From contig URYO01000054.1 in the NCBI GenBank assembly GCA_900552195.1, positions 1 to 7,669 of the forward strand: a stretch of DNA of 7,669 bases, in the 5' to 3' direction. Shown piece by piece: positions 7,530 to 7,669 of the stretch. The position numbers were made by a program, and so were the translations under genes. This DNA is from an uncultured Sutterella sp. (lineage in GTDB: Bacteria; Pseudomonadota; Gammaproteobacteria; Burkholderiales; Burkholderiaceae_F). Each line of letters opens with the position of its first letter. Positions within the stretch are counted from its first letter, which is position 1. Below the pieces are notes generated by a model. That model had not been told where the DNA came from and made no database searches. It saw only the letters and a list, made by a program, of their open reading frames with translations.

Positions 7530-7565
7530 CCTCTAGTTGACTAGCCTCAGTCTGTCGTTTTGAGG
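7516..7565 (+). repeat. Overlapping, mutually exclusive inverted repeats after narI
   Basis: GAGGCT at 7516-7521 can pair with AGCCTC at 7528-7533 (6-base loop across the narI stop), or with a second copy at 7543-7548. TAGCCTC is directly repeated at 7527-7533 and 7542-7548. The second copy can instead pair through CCTCA (7545-7549) with TGAGG (7561-7565). CTAGT/ACTAG at 7533-7537 and 7540-7544 is a further small dyad. The GAGGCT segment also overlaps the downstream arm of the hairpin at 7499-7519, so these structures compete. The pairings are visible in the sequence; any switching role is inference. Confidence 0.35.
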
Positions 7566-7669
7566 ACTACGTTGGTTGGGAATGCACAGGCACCGCGGGA
7601 TGCAGATCCTAGTCCCGCGCTCTGCGGCCGATGGTTAAAAGCTCTGAGAGGCAGGAGCGGTGCTGTCGG
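7530..7669. other. Region downstream of narI, no gene recognised
   Basis: These 140 bases contain no coding sequence I can support. One + frame stays open from 7545 to the window end, and one - frame is open from the window end to a stop near 7550. Both are about 40 codons, lack a good ribosome site with an ATG, and give peptides I do not recognise. Neither resembles the start of NarJ. The region is rich in short inverted repeats and could be the 5' part of a structured leader for the next gene, or an intergenic repeat. Tract signals for an intrinsic terminator are absent. Confidence 0.5.
7594..7619. repeat. 7-bp GC-rich inverted repeat downstream of narI
   Basis: CGCGGGA at 7594-7600 is perfectly complementary to TCCCGCG at 7613-7619, with a 12-base loop that can form a smaller GGAT/ATCC pairing at its base as an alternative. 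No T-run follows. It may be a helix of a structured RNA or a degenerate terminator; I cannot tell which. Confidence 0.45.

Noticed and set aside
7560..7669. Possible start of a new gene (frame open from a TTG at 7560 to the window end)
   Set aside because: No ribosome site, no recognisable peptide, no similarity to the NarJ N-terminus, and an overlapping opposite-strand frame is equally open; chance in GC-rich DNA is enough.
7561..7669. tRNA or other standard structural RNA in the downstream tract
   Set aside because: No T-loop consensus (GGTTCRA) on either strand, no acceptor-stem pairing at the right spacing, and no resemblance to RNase P RNA or tmRNA that I can recall.

Overview
The window holds one compact gene cluster for anaerobic nitrate respiration, read entirely on the + strand: narK (nitrate/nitrite transporter), narG, narH and narI (catalytic, electron-transfer and membrane-anchor subunits of the respiratory nitrate reductase). 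All four genes are intact, with family motifs and cofactor ligands in place, and I see no mobile element, CRISPR array, tRNA or rRNA. The proteins align collinearly with proteobacterial NarKGHI, and the moderate-GC DNA uses AGGAGG-type ribosome sites. A host-associated proteobacterium that respires anaerobically, perhaps of the Sutterellaceae type in Burkholderiales, is plausible, but that placement is a weak inference.

Layout: 1-79 is a short AT-rich leader with a ribosome site but no promoter or FNR box that I can recognise. narK is 80-1375. A 45-base gap follows, with a 10-bp inverted repeat straddling the narK stop. narG runs from an ATG at 1421 to 5182, narH overlaps it by 4 bases (5179-6783), and narI overlaps narH by 1 base (6783-7529). 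The last 140 bases (7530-7669) hold no gene I can identify but contain several inverted repeats, the first of which begins inside the end of narI.

How it works: NarK brings nitrate into the cytoplasm and can export nitrite. NarI oxidises quinol in the membrane through two b hemes. NarH passes the electrons along four Fe-S clusters, and NarG reduces nitrate to nitrite on the cytoplasmic side at a Mo-bisPGD site.

The most notable feature is an absence. In the usual narGHJI operon, narJ (the TorD-like chaperone that inserts the molybdenum cofactor into NarG) lies between narH and narI. Here narH and narI share a base, so no narJ can be present at that position. Other points are an apparent replacement of the quinol-site lysine of NarI, an insertion near the C-terminus of NarH, and a set of mutually exclusive hairpins at the end of narI. 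I see no evidence of a wholly new system; this is a recognisable pathway with an unusual gene complement.
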